Shown here piece by piece: positions 21,546-33,004 of a stretch of DNA of 64,000 nucleotides. Location of the stretch: positions 44,665,001 through 44,729,000 of the forward strand of contig NC_073630.1 of assembly GCF_029407905.1 (NCBI RefSeq), given 5' to 3'. A program made the position numbers and the translations under genes. Under the pieces are notes generated by a model. The model was not told the origin of the DNA, searched no databases, and saw nothing but the letters and a program-made list of their open reading frames with translations. Positions within the stretch are counted from its first letter, which is position 1, and each line of letters begins with the position of its first letter. The DNA comes from Bubalus kerabau (Eukaryota > Chordata > Mammalia > Artiodactyla > Bovidae).

Positions 21546-21619
21546 TCACTAACTTCCTATCTATTCCAGTCCACTCAATCCCATGTATTTGTGGAATAAT
21601 TTAATTATCATAAATAACT

Positions 21620-21753
21620 CAAATATTTCAAAATTGAGCATTTGAAATGTACCAAGCACTCCTGAAAGAGATTTCCTATGAGTTAATTTAAAGGTACTCC
21701 CATGAATCAACTTATTTAATCCTCATAGAAACAATAGATAGGTATTACCTGGG
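21620..21753 (-). repeat. MIR SINE fragment
   Basis: 'gtaccaagcactcctgaaag' and 'acttatttaatcctcataga' match the reverse MIR 3' half. A Bov-tA SINE begins at its right edge. Confidence 0.55.
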
Positions 21754-21962
21754 GTTTCCCAGGTGGTGCAGTGGTAAAGAATCCACCTGCCAATGCAGGA
21801 GACATAAGAGTTGTAGGTTTGATCCCTGGGTTGGGAACATCCCCTGGAGAAGGAAATGGCAATCTGCTTCAGAATTCTTGCCTAGGAAATTCTGTGGGCA
21901 GAGGAACCTAGTGGGCTACAGTCCATAGGGTCACAAAGAATTGAGCACAACTGAATGACCGA

Positions 21963-21969
<7 letters not shown>
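21754..21969 (+). repeat. Bov-tA SINE
   Basis: Forward SINE from 'ggggtttcccaggtggtgca' to 'caactgaatgaccgagcaca'; its tail grades into a CA microsatellite. Confidence 0.94.

Positions 21970-21999
<30 letters not shown>
21970..21999. repeat. (CA)15 microsatellite
   Basis: Fifteen uninterrupted CA units directly at the 3' tail of the SINE, so the array probably grew from the SINE tail. Confidence 0.97.
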
Positions 22000-22001
<2 letters not shown>

Positions 22002-22741
22002 ATTCCAATAGCATCCTGAGCACTATCTGCTCTCCTAAAGACTGCAAATTCAAGGACTAAGCTCTCTGTATTACTCAACAGAGGTCAGTCTAAAAAGCAG
22101 AGTCATCTATGTGTAATTACTGATCAGCGAGAAAAATAATGCCATTTTCAAATCACATATACAATTCATTACCTGTTCCAAATCCAGAGCAGTTGACATT
22201 ATTTTTCTTTTTTATTCACTTTGTTATGCAAATATTTATTATTGCAAAGAATGAATTTGAGTAACTGGAATCAGAGCCATCTATTTAAATTTCTGCTGTG
22301 ACTTCTCCCCTCTCATGGCCACCCTCAACCACTTGTAGAGTTTTCTGGCAGAAGGAGAAAGAGCCAATGAGAGAGGAAGAAATGTGGTTTCTTTCCCTCA
22401 GCATTAGGCCTCAAGATTCCACATGGCAAGTAGAGACAGACAGCATGGCTTCACAATAGAAATAAACAGCAAGGTTGCTCAAGTAATGACTAGCTAGGTC
22501 TCTGAAAACTTCTCAGGTAAGCATCAACTTGAAGCTTTGTCTGGAAACAGAGGTACAAATGACTAAATATAGTGTGACTTATGGGCTGAAGTCATCTGAA
22601 AGCACTAGGAAAGAACTTATCATGTAGACATGTAGGATAGAGGTTAAAACTCATCAGTTAAAGGCATGAAAGCACCTTGCCACCAGAAAACACCTCAAAA
22701 ACTGTAAAGGTTTTGAGATAATATTATAAGCAAAGTGAAGT
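22000..22741. other. Repeat-poor stretch
   Basis: I recognise no repeat family and no exon in this block. Confidence 0.45.
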
Positions 22742-22852
22742 GTTAGTCACTCAGTCATGCCGGACTCTTTGCGACCCCATGGACTGCAGCCCACCAGGCT
22801 CCTCTGTCCATAGGATTTTCCAGGCAAGAATGCTGGAGTGAGTTGCCATTTG
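22742..22852 (-). repeat. BovA monomer SINE fragment
   Basis: 'gttagtcactcagtcatgcc' to 'ctggagtgagttgccattt'; no tRNA head follows. Confidence 0.9.
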
Positions 22853-23499
22853 AAAAGCCTGTATGTACATATGCATAGATGTTTGTCCCTGCACAAATCA
22901 TTTGCTTTGTACTACACAGGCTGATTTTGAGGCTTTCTCCAGTAAAATTTTAAGATTGAGCAGACAGCACTATTTAAGAAAAACAATTTTGTGTTGTTTA
23001 TGACATATCATCAGAGAAGACATTACTCTACATAATTCATGGGTGATACTGTGGTGCTTCCAAGTCCAGACATAACTGATATCAGATTTTCAGGAAAATG
23101 AGTTATTTTCCTAATGGCCTTTAATTAAAATCAGAATGTGACTTAACTTGTATTCTAACAATAAAAGCGTTGACTCTCATTTTCCTCCTGATTTAAAGGA
23201 AAACATAACCTGAATACAAAATGTGCTCCAAAATTAGAAAAGCAGTTGAACAAATGGTATACACTGTGCCCCAGGATGACATGTAGGAAATTTCATCACA
23301 ATTAATATATCAGAATATCCAGCAGAACCCTTCTGACTTCAAGATTTGTGAACTAACTAAGGGACAGGTGGGGAAAAAGAAAAAAGAACTCAGTCGCTTG
23401 ACCAAACTCAATCAAATACACATTTATAAACAGTGTTTACATTTTTTAGAGTTACGGAGTTAGACACACTATGTGCTAATCAGAAAGAAGATTATAGCA
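22853..23499. other. Unassigned stretch
   Basis: No gene or named repeat; sequence is AT-rich with short A-rich runs. Confidence 0.4.
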
Positions 23500-23891
23500 C
23501 AAAGATGGGAGCATCATGCTGCCTGATGGCAAAAGTATAGTATTGGCACAAAAACAGACATAGAGATCAGTGGGACAGAATAGAGACTAGAAATAAACCC
23601 ATGCGCATATGACCAATTAATCTATGACAAGGAGAAAAGAGTATAATGGGTAAAAACGTCTATTCAATATATAGTGTTGGGAAAACTGGAAAACGAAAAT
23701 TTCGAATATTTTCTTACACCATACACAAAATACACTGAAAAAGGATGAAATACTTAAATGTAAGAACTGAAAGCATAAAACTCCTAAAGGGAAGCTAGGC
23801 AGTACACTCCTTGACATTGGTCTTGGTGATATTTTCCTGGATCTATCTCCTTAGGCAAGGACAATAAAAGCAAAGGTAAACAAATGGGATT
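23500..23891 (+). repeat. L1 LINE ORF2 3' part, first segment
   Basis: Sense L1 ORF2 with 'aaaaacagacatagagatca', 'gacagaatagagactagaaa' and 'ctccttaggcaaggacaata'. Frames are broken. Interrupted by a SINE. Confidence 0.85.
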
Positions 23892-24115
23892 GTGTTTGTG
23901 CTAAGTCAGTTCAGTCGTGTCCGACGCTATGTAACCCTATATAGACTGTAGCCCTCTAGGCGCCTCTGTCCATGGGATTCTCCAGGCAAGAATACTGGCC
24001 TGGATCACCATGCCCTCTTCCAGGGAATCTTCCCAACTCAGGGATTAAATCCACATCTCTTACATCTTCTACATTGGCAGGAGGTTCTTTACCACTAGTG
24101 CCACCTGGGAAGCCC
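23892..24115 (-). repeat. Bov-tA SINE inserted in L1
   Basis: Reverse-strand SINE with a perfect 14-base duplication, aaacaaatgggatt, at 23,878-23,891 and 24,116-24,129. Confidence 0.97.
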
Positions 24116-24160
24116 AAACAAATGGGATTATATCAAACTAAAATTGATAAGGAAAAGCTC
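24116..24160 (+). repeat. L1 LINE ORF2, continuation
   Basis: 'gggattatatcaaactaaaa' and 'aagctctgg' resume the L1 ORF2 text, which then stops abruptly. Confidence 0.75.
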
Positions 24161-24544
24161 TGGTAATGGCTAGAAGATTTCTGGAGCTCTTAGAGGCATA
24201 AAGAACTGCTCAGTTGGATGCACCCTGCAAGAGAAAAGGAAAGGAAAACCAGATTTGGAGTGAGAGCACCATTGATAGGAACAGCTACCTGGGCTCTGCA
24301 GCTGCTCCAAGGAGCCTCGCCTTCTGTTAATCACACCTTTGTGGGAGAGGTCCCACACTGACCTACAGAGCCAACAGGTTATTACATAAATGGCACGCTC
24401 TGACTTCTGAGGCTAGGTTAGAAAAATTCTGTGGCTTCTGTCTTATACTTTTCTGATCACTTGCTCTGGAGGAAACCAGTTGCCATGTTGCGAGAAAAAT
24501 CAAGCAGTCCCATGGAAAGGCCCATGTGGAAATGAAAGGAAACT
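24161..24544. other. Unassigned stretch
   Basis: Nothing recognised. Confidence 0.4.
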
Positions 24545-24692
24545 TCCTGCCAACAGTTTACTCATTGCACAGAAGAAGGAACTGCGACACAGAGGATAAG
24601 AGTCTTGCCCAAGTTTACACAACTAGGAAGTGACAGATCTAGAATTAGAAACCCGGAGTCTGTGTCCTTATCCGCTACATGATACTGCCTCT
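24545..24692 (-). repeat. MIR SINE
   Basis: 'gtcttgcccaagtttacaca', 'actaggaagtgacagatcta' and 'gtccttatccgctacatgat' are the reverse MIR core in order. Confidence 0.8.
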
Positions 24693-26088
24693 TAATTGGA
24701 GAAAATGCAAGGAAAAGTGCCAGCAATTGTATGAATGTGACAACAGCAACAAAAAAGAATAATAAAATTCAGAAAACATCTGGATATGAGGGCTTTAGAG
24801 GGGTTGGGGGGAGGGTTAAAAATGAGTCTAATTTTTACATACGCGTAACAGGGACAATAGTAGGGTAATTAAGATGTGTATCAGGCACTAGCAGCTTCGA
24901 AAGTGGTGTGTGTTTACGAATGTATACAGGTATTTATTCACCAAGTCTAGAGAGTAATGTAGTGAGTGGAGCAGTCAGACAAGAAGAATTAAAAAGAGGT
25001 TTCACACCACTAACATGATTAAAAGATGGCTTCTCTCAAATGAAAATATTCATACTAAAGAAATGTCCTCATGCCACTTCTTTTTGACCATATCTTATCT
25101 TTACTAATCAGTCTAGGTGTGGACAGAATCTAAAATTTTTTAGAAAACTGATCCTTTAAAAAGAAATATTAAGTAAAATCCAATTAAATTAGGTCAGTGA
25201 AATAAAAATAATTGGACCGGTTGCTTTGCAATAGCTGGAATACCAAAGAATATTCCAAATGTATATCCCGTGCTTCATTAGTGTGTGAGAAAAGATATTC
25301 TAGTTGGAGAATTAATGTCATCTCCATGCTTCTCTCATGGCTAATAACCACGAAGAGAAATGTTAGCTTTTTATTTTTTGTGTTTTGTTCCACAAATGTA
25401 TGTGACTTTATTTCATTTTAATGTGTCGTTCACATTAATAAATAAGATTCTCTCTTTGGGGAGCTGTGAAAAGTAGATGTCACTGGTGTTATTTTTGAAG
25501 AGTTCTGTGTGTATTCATAGCTGCTTAGTTGAAATGCACCGCTGCAGGTAATAGCCAAGAAAATTCAGCACAGATGCTACAACAAAAATTCCCAAGAAAC
25601 CAGCAAAAACAAAACTGGACAAATCCTAATACATAATGTATAACACGACAATATCCTGTTTCATGTGTTTGCAAATTTGAATATGTCACTTGGCTTATCT
25701 TTGTATTTTACTAAAACAAAATTAAAAACTCAAAGATTCTCTGGGGAGATTTACATTTACTATACACAAAAACAAAATGCTCAAGGAAGGTTGAATTCCT
25801 TTTATGATAGAGGAACAAAATTTACTAAACAATGTGGCCTGAACAATGCACCTTACTGAACTATTGGTAAATGAATGGATACTCTTATTCTACTATCCTG
25901 TCTTGATTTACTGCCAATCTCATGATTTAATCTCATTTCTTACTGCCATGCCATTTTTGTTCCCATTTCACTTGCATAGGAGAAAAAAATTAGATTCTAA
26001 AAATCAATATGTTGATAAATCCTGAGTTAATCTTCAGTCACTGCTGTTTACTGTTTCCATATTTTATTAATAGTCACATTTTATTTCT
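24693..26088. other. Repeat-poor block
   Basis: About 1.4 kb without any repeat I can name. No splice-flanked open frame stands out; open frames of 64-69 residues on both strands at 25,184-25,421 overlap and look random. Confidence 0.45.
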
Positions 26089-26099
26089 AAATGGATCCT

Positions 26100-26374
26100 G
26101 CTGCTGCTGCTGCTAAGTCACTTCAGTCGTGTCCGACTCTGTGCGACCCCAGAGACGGCAGCCCACCAGGCTCCCCCGTCCCTGGGATTCTCCAGGCAAG
26201 AACACTGGAGTGGGTTGCCATTTCCTTCTCCAGTGCATCAAAGTGAAAAGTGAAAGTGAAGTCGCTCAGTCATGTCCGACTCTTAGCGACCCCATGGACT
26301 GCAGCCTACCAGGCTCCCCTGTCCATGGGATTTTCCAGGCAAGAGTACTGCAGTGGGGTGCCATTGCCTTCTCC
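26100..26374 (-). repeat. Bov-A2 dimeric SINE
   Basis: Reverse-strand Bov-A2 starting with the complement of its AGC tail, with the linker 'aaagtgaaaagtgaaagtga' and both BovA units. Perfect 11-base duplication, aaatggatcct, at 26,089-26,099 and 26,375-26,385. Confidence 0.97.
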
Positions 26375-26385
26375 AAATGGATCCT

Positions 26386-27059
26386 AATGCTCACTATTAT
26401 AATGCTCACTTATTATAGCTGTTTAATAAGCTATACTCATTTTAATCTTCTTAAACTTTTATGCTATTTGTTACTATGTGTTGTCTTAATCAGGTATCTC
26501 CTCATCTGGACACCAAACTTAATAATTTTCATTAGAGAAACCAATAAGTATCATGATCAAAAGCACAGATGCTGGTTATTCAAGAGTTAATCTGAAAATA
26601 GTTATTTTGAATATAAAAAACAAATTTCTTTGTATTTTATATTTTAGACATTAAATATATATACATTTATAAATATGTATTTGATTTTCTGTTGATATTC
26701 TCATTTAATTCTCACCTCAGAATAATTTCAACTTAAAAAGAAGACAATGTTTATTTGTTTAATAAAGCTTCTTACAGTTTTTACATTGTACAATAAATAA
26801 ATAGCTATGAAACCTGACTGGAGAGTCTCATGAATAGGAATGAATGAAAGTCCTCAAAGGATGCTCTGTCTGTGCACCTGGCCAGTCTCAAGAACACACA
26901 GCCAATTCAAAGTTGAACAAACTACATGACAAAGTTCCAATTTTCTGCAAAGCTTTTGTCAATGTCCATTCAGGCATCAAACTTTGATTGCCTCAAAAGA
27001 AAAACAGAAAAATATACAATTCTACAAAAAAAAAAACAAAAACAAGCAAATAGCATGTC
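26386..27059. other. Unassigned AT-rich stretch
   Basis: No gene; a poly(A)-rich run at about 27,026-27,042 may belong to the L1 that follows or be independent. Confidence 0.4.
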
Positions 27060-27650
27060 TTAAAAAGTTAAACATAGACTTAACATAAAACTGTATGATG
27101 ATTCAACAACTTCACTTCTAGGTATCTTCTCAAAAGAAATGAAAACACACATCGAAACGAAGACTCTTATGCAAAGTTCATAACAGCTTTATTCCGAGTG
27201 GTAAAAATGTGGAAACAACCCAAATGCCCATCAACAGGTGAATAGATAAACAAAATGTCCTACATCTACACAAGAAAACATAATTCGACAATGAATAAAG
27301 CAAAATCTTAATACCTGTTTTAACACAAATGAACCTCAACAATATTATGCTGGGTGAAAAGAAACCAGGGACAAAAGACTACATATTTATGATTCCATTT
27401 ATATGAAATGTCAAAAAAAAAGGGCACATATATAGAGACAGAAAGTAGACTCATGGTTGTTTGGAGCTGGGAAAGATCGAGGAGTAGATGTAGCTAAATA
27501 CACATGAGGTTTCCTTTGTAGGTGATAAAAATGTCCTGTTTGTAGTGATAACTAGATAAATATAATAAAAATCCATTGAATTATACACTTAAATATGTGA
27601 ACGTTAGAGTATATAAATTATAACTCAGCAAAGTTATTGAAAACATATAG
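27060..27650 (+). repeat. L1 LINE 3' end (old type)
   Basis: 'caacttcacttctaggtatc', 'gtggaaacaacccaaatgcc', 'tatgattccatttatatgaa' and 'tgaattatacacttaaatat' match the ORF2 end plus 3' untranslated region of an old mammalian L1. Confidence 0.85.
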
Positions 27651-28674
27651 TATAAACATAAAACTAACATTACTATGGTTATAAAAATTCTATTAATATA
27701 ATCTGAATATGGCTCAGATCATAGAGAGAGGTGGCCGAAACATAGAAACTGTGGTTTATGCTGATCTTTAAGTGACTGAAGTTAGGCTCTCTTTAAAGAT
27801 GTTTGGTAAAAGAAAATGAAATAAAATCTTTCCCTTTGAAAGGTAAGGGAGGTCAAAAGGTGGGGGGCACAAAAGAAGACCAAGGACCGTTGACTGTGTA
27901 TACCCTCACGGATAGCAGTTAGAAAATCTCTTTAGAAAAAAAAAAAAAAGAAAGAAAGAAAATCTCTTTAGGAGGGAGGTTTACAAACGTTAATGTTATA
28001 CCATATGGGGTTTGTTTGAAATATGTAGTGGGAGATAATGAGGTTAGTTCTGGACATGCTGAATCTAAGAGGACCTCATCCCATAGAATTGAATTTGCTT
28101 AGCATGCATCTCTATGTAGCATTCTGGAGTGCAAATACAAATTGGGAAGTTTTCAGTGTAGTTTAACTCATGGGTGTCCATGACTTAAAAATCAATAACA
28201 AATCAAATTCTTTTAAGTGGTACACAAAATATTCCCAAGTAGTTTGTTCAATCTGGGGCTCTGATTTTAAATCTGAATCAAAGCCTACCAAAACATAATG
28301 CATCTCCTTTAAGAACATAGTATCTGTAAACAAAGCTGTCTTTGTTGACTTGAGAATATTTGCTGTTCTCTCCAATTACCTTCAACCATGTGAAAATTCC
28401 TCTGAGACACAGCCTCACCCTGCAGTTATTAGTTTCTCCTTTTAATCTCACTTGGTTACCTTTCTACAATACACTCCTTTTAAGATACCCAGAATCTGAA
28501 AAAATTGAGTCAATTTACAGATGAACTTGTAGGAAAAAAGAAAAATAGTATAACTATTCTCCTTTATTAAATGTTCATTCAATGTAAATTCACTCAATTC
28601 TGCTGTGTAGTATTTGAATATTCATTTAATTTGTAGGGCTGTTAAAATATTATCAAACAGGGGTAGAGAAATAA
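27651..28674. other. Mostly unassigned stretch
   Basis: Contains the poly(A)-only insertion at 27,936-27,957 and a possible unclassified repeat scrap at 28,015-28,090 ('gttctggacatgctgaatct'). No exon supported. Confidence 0.4.
27922..27971. repeat. Direct duplication flanking a poly(A)-like insert
   Basis: gaaaatctctttag occurs at 27,922-27,935 and again at 27,958-27,971. Between them are only 22 bases, an A run followed by (GAAA)n. This has the form of a retroposed insertion truncated down to its A-tail. Confidence 0.85.
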
Positions 28675-28935
28675 TGAGAGGATGAAACCATGATTTGGAC
28701 TCAAGTGAACTTTGATTTAACAGCTTTTTCGTTTACCAACTTTATGACTTTAAATTTAAATTACAGAATTTCTCTGAGATCCAGTTTCTTCATCCATTTA
28801 AATATATTTATGTCCTCAGTATGGTTTTGGTGAGAGCTATGTGAGATAATATATATAAACCCAAGTAAACTGGTTGCTAACTATATACTTAGTATATGGT
28901 AGACAGGTTGATTATGGTGATTGCTTTTAATTACA
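28675..28935 (+). repeat. MIR SINE
   Basis: 'accatgatttggactcaagt', 'taccaactttatgactttaa', 'ccagtttcttcatccattta' and 'atgtgagataatatatataa' follow MIR from near its start to its end. Confidence 0.75.
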
Positions 28936-29376
28936 CCATTGTTTTCAACATCTAATGAGATCCTAAATCAAATAAGACATTATTCAGATAGATTTAAAAT
29001 TTCAATATAGCTAAGTTTTTTGGAGCAACTCGAAATGTGTTTTTTCCCTACTGTCCTCTCTGTGTTATTTCCCTCTAGTCTTCTCTTCTTTGATCTCAGC
29101 TGCTTTTGGAAACACTGCTTACTTATTTGAAACTACTCTTATTCAAAGTAAGCAAGAATTTAATTTTTTAAGAAAAAAGTATATAAGGAAAACAGATATT
29201 GTTCATATCTCTGTATTGTTATTTAAAATACACATTCATCATTTATGGAAAACACCAAACATTCTTGAACCTAATGAGGTCTTCCAGACATAGCTTCAGC
29301 TCTACTGATAACTATGTAGTTTGGGGTCATTTGTGTGTGTGTGTGTGTGTTTCATAATGACCTTTATCACAGGCTT
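28936..29376. other. Unassigned stretch with a short (TG)n
   Basis: A TG run of about ten units lies at 29,332-29,351. Nothing else recognised. Confidence 0.45.
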
Positions 29377-29873
29377 TCTTAAAAATTGAAGTATAGTTGA
29401 TTTACAGTGTTTCAGGTATATAGCAAAGTGATTGAGTTATGCATATATATATTTGTATATATATATTCTTTTTCAGATTCTTTTCCATTATAGATGATTA
29501 CAAAATATTGAATATGATTCCCTGTGCTATGCAGTTGGTCTTCATTGTTTATATATTTTATATACATATATAGTAGTGTGTATCTGTTAATCTTACATTC
29601 CTAATTTATCTCTCCCCCTCTCATCCCCTTTGGTAACCATAAGTTTGTTTTCTATCTGTGAGTCTATCTCTGCTTTGTAAATAAATTCATTTATATTCCT
29701 ATTTTTTTGATTCCAGATATGTGATATTGTATGATAATTATCTGATTTACTATCCTTAGCATGATAATCTCTAGGTTCAATCATGTTGATGCAAATGGCA
29801 TTATTTTGTTCTTTTGTATGGCTGAGTAATATTCTCTCTCTATATATATACCTTATTTATCCATATATACATT
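29377..29873 (-). repeat. L1 LINE 3' end hosting BovB insertions
   Basis: Antisense L1: 'ttgaagtatagttgatttac', 'attccctgtgctatgcagtt', 'gtttgttttctatctgtgag' and 'gctgagtaatattctctc'. The same element resumes at 31,218 after two BovB copies. Confidence 0.88.
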
Positions 29874-30117
29874 CAGTTTAGTTCAGTTCAGTCACTCAGT
29901 CATGTCCAACTCTTTGTGACCCCATGAACCGCAGCATGCCAGGCCTCCCTGTCCATCGCCAACTGCCAGAGTCCACCCAAACCCATGTCCATTGAGTTGG
30001 GGATGCCATCCAACCATCTCATCCTCTGCTGTCCCCTTCTCCTCCTGCTCTCAGTCTTTCCCAGCATCAGGGTCTTTTCAAATGAGCCAGCTCTTCACAT
30101 CAGGTGGCCAAAGTATT
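29874..30117 (-). repeat. BovB LINE 3' end, short copy
   Basis: 'agtttagttcagttcagtca' to 'aggtggccaaagtattgt' is a ~240-base 3' terminal BovB copy, reverse orientation. A 36-base AT-rich remnant (30,118-30,153) separates it from a second BovB in the same orientation. Confidence 0.93.
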
Positions 30118-30153
30118 GTATGTATATATATATTTTTCATCTGTTTATCTATC

Positions 30154-31209
30154 AGATCAGATCAGATCAGTCGCTCAGTCATATCCGACTCTTTGCGACC
30201 CCATGAATCGCAGCACGCCAGGCCTCCCTGTCCATCACCAACTCCCGGAGTTCACTCAGACTCCCGTCCATGGAGTCGGTGATGCCATCCAGCCATCTCA
30301 TCCTCTGTCGTCCCCTTCTCCTCCTGCCCCCAATCCCTCCCACCATCAGAGTCTTTTCCAATGAGTCAACTCTTCGCATGAGGTGGCCAAAGTACTGGAG
30401 TTTCAGCTTTAGCATCATTCCTTCCAAAGAAATCCCAGGGCTGATCTCCTTCAGAATGGACTGGTTGGATCTCCTTGCAGTCCAAGCGACTCTCAAGAGT
30501 CTTCTCCAACACCACAGGTCAAAAGCATCAATTCTTTGGCGCTCAGCCTTCTTCACAGTCCAACTCTCACATCCATACATGACCACAGGAAAAACCATAG
30601 TCCTGACTAGACGAACCTTTGTTGGCAAAGTAATGTCTCTGCTTTTCAATATGCTATCTAGGTTGGTCATAACTTTCCTTCCAAGGAGTAAGCGTCTTTT
30701 AATTTCATGGCTGCAGTCACCATCTGTAGTGATTTTGGAGCCCAGAAAAATAAAGTCTGACACTGTTTCCACTGTTTCCCCATCTATTTGCCATGAAGTG
30801 GTGGGACCGGATGCCATGATCTTCATTTTCTGAATGTTGAGCTTTAAGCCAACTTTTTCACTCTCCACTTTCACTTTCATCAAGAGGCTTTTGAGTACTT
30901 TCTGCCATAAGGGTGGTGTCATCTGCATATCTGAGGTTATTGATATTTCTCCCGGCAAATTTGATTCCAGCTTGTGTTTCTTCCAGTCCAGCTTTTCTCA
31001 TGATGTACTCTGCATATAAGTTAAATAAACAGGATGACAATATACAGCCTTGACGAACTCCTTTTCCTATTTGGAACCAGTCTGTTGTTCCATGTCCAGT
31101 TCTAACTGTTGCTTCCTGACCTGCATACAAATTTCTCAAGAGGCAGATCTGGTGGTCTGGTATTCCCATCTCTTGAAGAATTTTCCACAGTTTATTGTGT
31201 TGATCTATA
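30154..31209 (-). repeat. BovB LINE, ~1.05 kb 3' copy
   Basis: Reverse-oriented BovB from the (GATCA)n-type terminus 'cagatcagatcagatcagtc' to about 'ccacagtttattgtg'. The word tatctatc stands at 30,146-30,153 and at 31,210-31,217 and may be an 8-base duplication. It carries the C-terminal half of the reverse transcriptase protein in two frames. Confidence 0.95.
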
Positions 31210-31229
31210 TATCTATCTTCTTTATCCAT
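30179..31229 (-). pseudogene. BovB reverse transcriptase remnant, frameshifted
   Basis: Two overlapping reverse-strand frames. The first (31,229-30,858) encodes a reverse-transcriptase palm: GVRQGC near residues 57-62 and the catalytic YADD at 101-104; its first ~10 residues are read from flanking DNA. The second (30,958-30,179; 259 residues) encodes the C-terminal region, including CESWTV and the end GVAKSR. Compared with the copy at 35,574, eight bases are missing near 30,892-30,897, which shifts the frame right after the YADD segment. The N-terminal endonuclease and the start of the polymerase are absent by 5' truncation, so no complete protein can be made. BovB is an RTE-clade non-LTR retrotransposon that moved between reptiles and ruminants by horizontal transfer in the past. 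Confidence 0.9.
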
Positions 31230-31457
31230 TCATCTGTTGATGGACATTTAAGTTGTTTCCATGTTTTGGCTACTGTAACTAGTACTGCTGTGAACACTGG
31301 GATGCATGTGTATTTTTTGTCTTTTCCTGATATATAGCCAGTAGTGAGATGCTGTGTCAAATGGTAACTTTATTTTTAGCTTTTGAGGAACCTCCATGCT
31401 GTTTTCTATGCTGGCTGCACCAATTTACATGTCCACCAACAGTGTAGAAGGGCTCCC
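31218..31457 (-). repeat. L1 LINE, continuation beyond BovB
   Basis: 'tttatccattcatctgttga', 'gtttccatgttttggctact' and 'ccaccaacagtgtagaaggg' are antisense L1 ORF2-end text that directly continues the segment ending at 29,873. Confidence 0.88.
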
Positions 31458-31555
31458 TTTAGATTATTACAGATTATTGAGCAGAGTTCCATGTACTATA
31501 CAGTGGTCCTTTTTGGTTATCTATTTTAAATATAGCAATATGTACTTGTCAAAAC
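31458..31555 (-). repeat. Second L1 3' fragment
   Basis: 'gagcagagttccatgtacta', 'tacagtggtcctttttggtt' restarts the L1 3' untranslated text already seen at 29,500, so this is a separate L1 piece. Confidence 0.75.
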
Positions 31556-31807
31556 AGAATTTTAGACCTGGGGCTTTAATTTTGATGACTGTGCCAAAAA
31601 AATATAATCATAATATGTATCATCAGGATGACCACTTGAATATGGTCATCTGATTTCAATCTTTATGACCACCTTGGTAATGCTACTTCCCTTAATGGGG
31701 GCTACTATGGAGTGAAAGAAAACAGACACATATAAATAATGTATCAACAACAAGGAAGCTTAAATATCATCACAGCTCCCTGTATCACTGAAAGTTTCAT
31801 TGGAGTT
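31556..31807. other. Unassigned stretch
   Basis: Nothing recognised. Confidence 0.4.
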
Positions 31808-31931
31808 TGTGTTGCGTGTCAGTCGCTCAGTTGTGTCTGACTCTATGCGACCCCATGGACTGTAGCCTGCCAGGCTCTTCTGTCCCTGGAATTTTCCAGG
31901 CAAGGATACCGGAGTGGGTTGCCATTTCCAT
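31808..31931 (-). repeat. BovA monomer SINE fragment
   Basis: 'gttgcgtgtcagtcgctcag' to 'ccggagtgggttgccatttc'; the tRNA head is absent. Confidence 0.92.
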
Positions 31932-32639
31932 TTGTGAGAAGAAAAATGATAGAGGAATTGAGTTAATATACGACCTATAGCAATAAACATGTCAAACTTG
32001 AACCTGCTCTTGGCAGTCAGTACCATAACCTTCTGTCTCATTAATGCCAGTTACTTCAGGTTTCTCTGGCCTTGCAGTTTTGCTTACACCATTTCATTTA
32101 TAAATGATTTTAGGTTTGTGGGTTGTTTGAGATCTGTCAATATAAAGAGTTTTGTTTTCTCTCTGTACAAACTTAAATAACATTTTGTTAGGTATAATCT
32201 CATATTTGCCTTTCTAGAGGACTTTAAAAGGAAGTTTGTACTTTGCTGAAGATTGAGAAACACTCAACTAAAAAAATTTCAAGATTCCTTTCACCTCTAA
32301 GTAGCAACTCCCTTTAGGTGCAATGATTTTCTTGCCTTTTTCTAAATAATTCACAAAAGACTCGGGAACCACATAATCTTGTTTTCTTGTGACTCCTGCC
32401 TCATATCTTGTTGGTGAAATAGTAGATACCAACTTTGACCTAAAAATATAGCACAGCTGTTAGAAAATTACAGGAAAATATTACAAGGTGCTCAGAATAT
32501 AAGTACATTTTTAATAATATAGCTAATATTATATTAAATGTGTTCTAGAAACTTTTGACAATGCATATATTTCATGGCTTCACAGCTCTTAGGCTCCACA
32601 CACTCCCTTACTTCTTTCTGCTTAGTGAGCTCTGATGTT
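31932..32639. other. Unassigned AT-rich stretch
   Basis: No gene or named repeat. Confidence 0.4.
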
Positions 32640-32925
32640 CAAGAGAGATCAATACTAACCTCTTCTGCAGAGAGTTCTCTGTGCCCCTCCCACCCCATTC
32701 ACATGAAGCGTCAGATCAATTTCTCTTTGCTTACAAACTTTTACCACTAGTGGCACTGATCATAGCTCCATACATTTATCCTTCCCATGTCATCTCTGTC
32801 ACTCTTTTATCAGTTTTCTCATGGCAAGCATGGTGTGTTATAACTATCTTCCTTCTCATTACCTGACGTAATGCTATGCACATAATAATGTCCAATAAAT
32901 ATTAGTTCACAAAATGAAATACAAC
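32640..32925 (+). repeat. Probable L2 LINE 3' end
   Basis: 'ggcactgatcatagctccat', 'cattacctgacgtaatgcta' and 'taatgtccaataaatattag' resemble the L2 terminus but with high divergence. Confidence 0.5.
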
Positions 32926-33004
32926 CCCATCTTAAAAGTTATTTGCAACTGCTTCAAATATAACTTCCCCAATTGAAATGGATATAACTTAGTCATTTAC
33001 TCAT

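Noticed and set aside
26129..26590. 153-residue forward open frame
   Set aside because: The first two thirds are antisense Bov-A2 and the rest is unassigned AT-rich DNA giving low-complexity hydrophobic text.
30270..30833. 187-residue forward open frame
   Set aside because: It lies wholly on the antisense strand of the BovB reverse transcriptase copy and is a mirror of that coding constraint, not a gene.
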